From Aldrovandia affinis (lineage: Eukaryota; Chordata; Actinopteri; Notacanthiformes; Halosauridae): a stretch of 64,000 bases of DNA. Positions within the stretch are counted from its first letter, which is position 1; each line of letters begins with the position of its first letter. The notes beneath the pieces are model-generated. The model had not been told where the DNA came from. It searched no databases and saw only the letters and a list, made by a program, of their open reading frames with translations. The stretch spans positions 1,054,001 through 1,118,000 of the forward strand of contig JAINUG010000174.1 of the NCBI GenBank assembly GCA_029706075.1, written 5' to 3'. The translations under genes and the position numbers were made by a program. Shown one piece after another: positions 60,736 to 64,000 of this stretch.

Positions 60736-63299
60736 TATAGCCACATTTCACATTCCATACCAAACAGAGGAAGTCGTTTTAAATGCAAAGAAATACAAAA
60801 AAAGACAGATTATGCTTCAGACAACAGCTGCTTAGATCCTCTCTGAAAGTAACACTATACTGACAGCTCATTTGAATCACAACAAGCGAGTACATGTTAT
60901 GTTTTTCCAAAAATGAGTGCAGTTGTTGTTGTTGTTTTCTCTTCATTATTCATACCAAAAAGGAAAATTGAGTAACTGCCTAGCATTATCCTGCTTAGCC
61001 CTGAAACATGAAGCCATTCGATTTTAAGGCACTAAAAATGGCCACAGCAAGAAAGGAGGGAAAGAGAAGGCCTTTTTTCATCTAGGAGTTGCTTTGGGAC
61101 AAGAATAAATATTCCTTTCCTGTAAAGAATAAAATCACATCTTGATAGCATGGCAGTATGTGGAAAGGAGAGGGTCTTTGTTATCAGATGATAACTTTTG
61201 CCAGGTAAGCTCCTACTTTCCACATTAAAGATGGAGGCTGAGCTAATTTGGGTGAAAAGCCTCAGAGATTGAAAAATCCGGCCAAGCAAGACGTTATTTC
61301 ATGCCCATATTGCACAAAGACATGGTAAAAATGTACTAAAAGCTATTTAAAACCTGTTTTGAATGAGGTGGTAATATAGAAAAACGCTCAAGAACTGAGG
61401 AGAGCATTCCTCGACATGACAGTTTTCCGCGTTCTCAACAAAAGACATCTCCATTCAATCTCAATCAAAGAAAAGCATCTGTCTCTTGAGTAAACACAAA
61501 TGAATTTTTCTTGTTACAGGGACACGCCTTATTTACACGCAGATGAGCACCATCATTTTATTCTAAACGGAAATAATGACGATGCCAGATGGTAGCTCAA
61601 AGGCAGAAAAGCTGCAGGCACTTCTAAACAACATTCATTTGCACATTCTCAAAGATGTTGTCTCTTGAACAATGTGCCTTAACTTGCATTTTAAATACCC
61701 CTGGATGACTGATGTTCATAGAATATGGTGCATAGATTAAAGGGACTGAGTACATTACTAAAGCATTTATTGAATGGTACCTCAGGCTTTGTTTATCTAA
61801 CAATTATAATTTGGTGTTTGCACATTTATTTGAATAGGAACATGTTTAGTTGGTCGTACCAATCAAACAGCTGGTCAGAGGCCCTTCAGGGACTGAAATC
61901 TTAGGATTTCGTATTTTTCAGAACACCGAAGCTTTAGCCGAGCAATTTTGGGATGAATAGTTTGTAGCATTAGCTCGCAGTGCTTTCAAAGACACATCCA
62001 TAATTGTGACAATATGGCTGCATGTGTGCATCAGTATTTTCTTCTACATTCATGTTGAAAATGTGTAATTTTCAACTTTTTAGCGATTACTCCCATGAAA
62101 GAATTGGATTGAAAAAAATACTTTGAAAAAGTCTGCAATACATTTCATATTATTCAATTCAGCTTTGGTGAGTGCAGGACAATACATTTTGTAAACATGC
62201 AAAAGAAAATGGTTCATACAGACGTACAGTACATCTATAATGGGCATTTGCATTTTAAAAGTGTTAACACTTTCCTCCAATACTGGCAACACTTACCTCT
62301 AAAGTGCACACAAAAGTTAAAGGTGCCTCATGATGAATCTGTCACCAAAACTCATTGTGTGACAGTTTGAGTGATAACACTGTATGACCAAGAATGCAGG
62401 CTAATTTGTGATATGGCAATAACATTCATTTGTTCATAATTTTAACATATGCACTGTGATAAGTAGCTTATTTTTAATTCCTTTTATATTGCTGCTGTGA
62501 AAGTAGGAAGGCACAGCAATAATATTTATCAGCATACACCAAGCTTCCAAAAATGATAGAAAACACTGCAACTCATTCAACACAGGACAGAGTGGGTTCT
62601 CTCTCTCTCTTTCTCTCTCCATATTCTCCGAGCTGTCATTTTCTGATAAATTATTAAGCCATTTATTTATTGCATTATTTTTATTATTGATTTATTTATG
62701 TATTCATTTTAGTTTCCTTAAAGGCCCACACCTTTGGAATATAATCCATAATTTATTTCATTAATAACAATGAATTCAAATGGTCTTAAGGTCTGTGCAT
62801 TTGGCTTCACTGCCCTCTTAATTATATATGTGCCATCACATTACACTTGGTACTATAAAGTTTTCACAAAATGCAGCAAAATACTACATAATTGATGAAG
62901 TAATTATACTCTACACTCTGCAGAAAACCAGCTTTGTTTGAGACCAAGATTAGAGTAGTGTTAAGGCTTCCTATGTTGTGGTTTGTGTATGGGGTGGTAA
63001 AATATTTTGCATTATAAGGTTTGGCATTTTAATTCTAAAATAGAAACCTCTTGATTTCTGCCACAATGAAGCCCCGTAAAAGAAAGTAAAGCAATTCCTG
63101 ATGAGGTGAGGTATAGTTTTTTCCTTTAGAATATGAATAGCATTATCCTTATCCCACACAGTTTTGGTCCTCTGAAATCTCGCTGTGTGAGGACATTCTA
63201 ATAAGGCAGACAATGTAAATTCCAGAAGCATTCACATCAGCTGGTGAACTGAGGGCACTGTGGTTATCATTTTTTGAATAAATAAAGGCCTCCATTGTC
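60736..63299. other. Non-coding, no recognised gene
   Basis: AT-rich unique-looking DNA. CTCT-rich patch at 62598-62618 and TTATT-rich low complexity at 62660-62710. No features beyond that. Confidence 0.35.
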
Positions 63300-63540
63300 C
63301 AGCTAGTGCAGTGGTGCATTGAGGCACCTCATGGTCCGGCATCAACTCCTGAATGTGCCAGTTCTGACTATGGCTGGGCGCTCCGTTGGTGCGATGCACA
63401 GCTGGCCATAGCATTGTCCAGGGAGAGCGGTTTCTTGTCAGTCACACATGCTAGTCTGCATTCTCCCGAGTGGAGGACATTGCCGCAATGGGACGGGCCT
63501 ACAAATCATTGGGCTTTCCAAATTAGGAGAATTTAAAAAT
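63300..63540 (+). mobile_element. tRNA-derived SINE, family B-like, degenerate
   Basis: The head CAGCTAGTGCAGTGGTGCAT and the end 'TTTCCAAATTAGGAGAATTT' resemble, weakly, the head and AATTGGGGAGAAAA tail of the other family-B copies. The B box cannot be recognised with confidence. Confidence 0.4.
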
Positions 63541-64000
63541 ATTAAAATGGGATAAAATTGGTTAAAATATAAAGTCAGGATTAAGAATGAAGAATTAGGA
63601 GTAAATTAACTGGGGAAATGTCAATGGTATTAGTATGCTAACTAAAAATGATTCATATGGGATATCTCGCATTCCTCTGAAAATAATTAATTTGGTTTTT
63701 GATTCAAAGAGAAAGTTTGATTGAATCCTCAGCAGCTTGCCCAGTGGTGAGTACATTGCTTGAAGCATACCAACAGTACCAGTACAGTACCATAGCAAAT
63801 CTCCAAGCATTGTGTGTTGAAAGACTTGTCAGCTCATAGGTCAAGATAATGGTTGAGGCGTTTGTGTGAATTTCCTGTCTTTTTATCTATTATAGTCTAT
63901 TATCTGTCCCTTAAAATGTATGTTGTTTTTTGTGTTTCATTTTCAGACCTTTTTTCACCGAAAGGTAATCGAATCACTTACATACAGATGTTACCCATGA
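63541..64000. other. Non-coding, no feature seen
   Basis: AT-rich sequence to the window edge. Confidence 0.35.

Noticed and set aside
1..64000. CRISPR array, operon or phage-like system
   Set aside because: No regularly spaced repeats and no prokaryotic gene organisation. All repeats are explained by eukaryotic transposons or microsatellites.

Overview
This window looks like a piece of a ray-finned (teleost) fish nuclear genome. The evidence is the repeat content: relics of Tc1-type DNA transposons, hAT transposase and hAT-type MITEs, L2-like and L1/Tx1-like LINE ends, and tRNA-derived SINEs whose tail matches the fish L2 tail. Long AT-rich non-coding stretches and (CA)n/(TA)n microsatellites fit this. 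There are no bacterial-style operons, no tRNA or rRNA genes that I recognise, and no CRISPR array. I cannot name the species.

Only one host protein-coding locus can be supported: a divergent rhodopsin-class GPCR on the minus strand at 3796-4847. Exon 1 (239 codons) carries TM1-TM6. A 176-bp GT-AG intron leads to a second exon carrying TM7 and a basic tail. The spacing from the TM6 proline to the TM7 asparagine is canonical, but a TAA lies in frame just after the splice junction, so the copy may be a pseudogene, carry a null allele, or hold a sequence error. The rest of the window is gene-poor and repeat-rich.

Layout. 1-365: L2-like LINE pieces. 1272-1471: palindromic hAT-type MITE. 1972-3007: full-length degenerate Tc1. 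3796-4847: GPCR. 6416-6668: hAT transposase relic. 8293-13328: SINE, L2 3' end, another LINE 3' end, a short 'CTTATGTT' tail repeat, then two Tc1 relics side by side. 13329-37270: mostly unique sequence with scattered MITEs, a family of internally deleted Tc1-like elements (21255, 23486, 30440), one V-SINE-like element and several GC-rich stretches that look like regulatory or conserved non-coding DNA. 43589-44140: internally deleted Tc1 with perfect terminal repeats. 51873-60735: the densest repeat zone. It holds a SINE, an 826-bp palindromic LTR insertion, an L1/Tx1-like LINE end, and a Tc1 split by a SINE and by a 1.9-kb block of LINE debris. 63300-63540: a last SINE copy.

The most unusual object is the palindrome at 53442-54267. 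Two nearly identical LTR-like arms face each other around a 59-bp loop that contains the end of U5 and a primer-binding-site-like sequence. The whole unit is flanked by a 5-bp direct repeat (GGTAC), so it appears to have integrated as one unit with a U3 end on both sides. That fits integration of an aberrant, self-primed reverse-transcription product.
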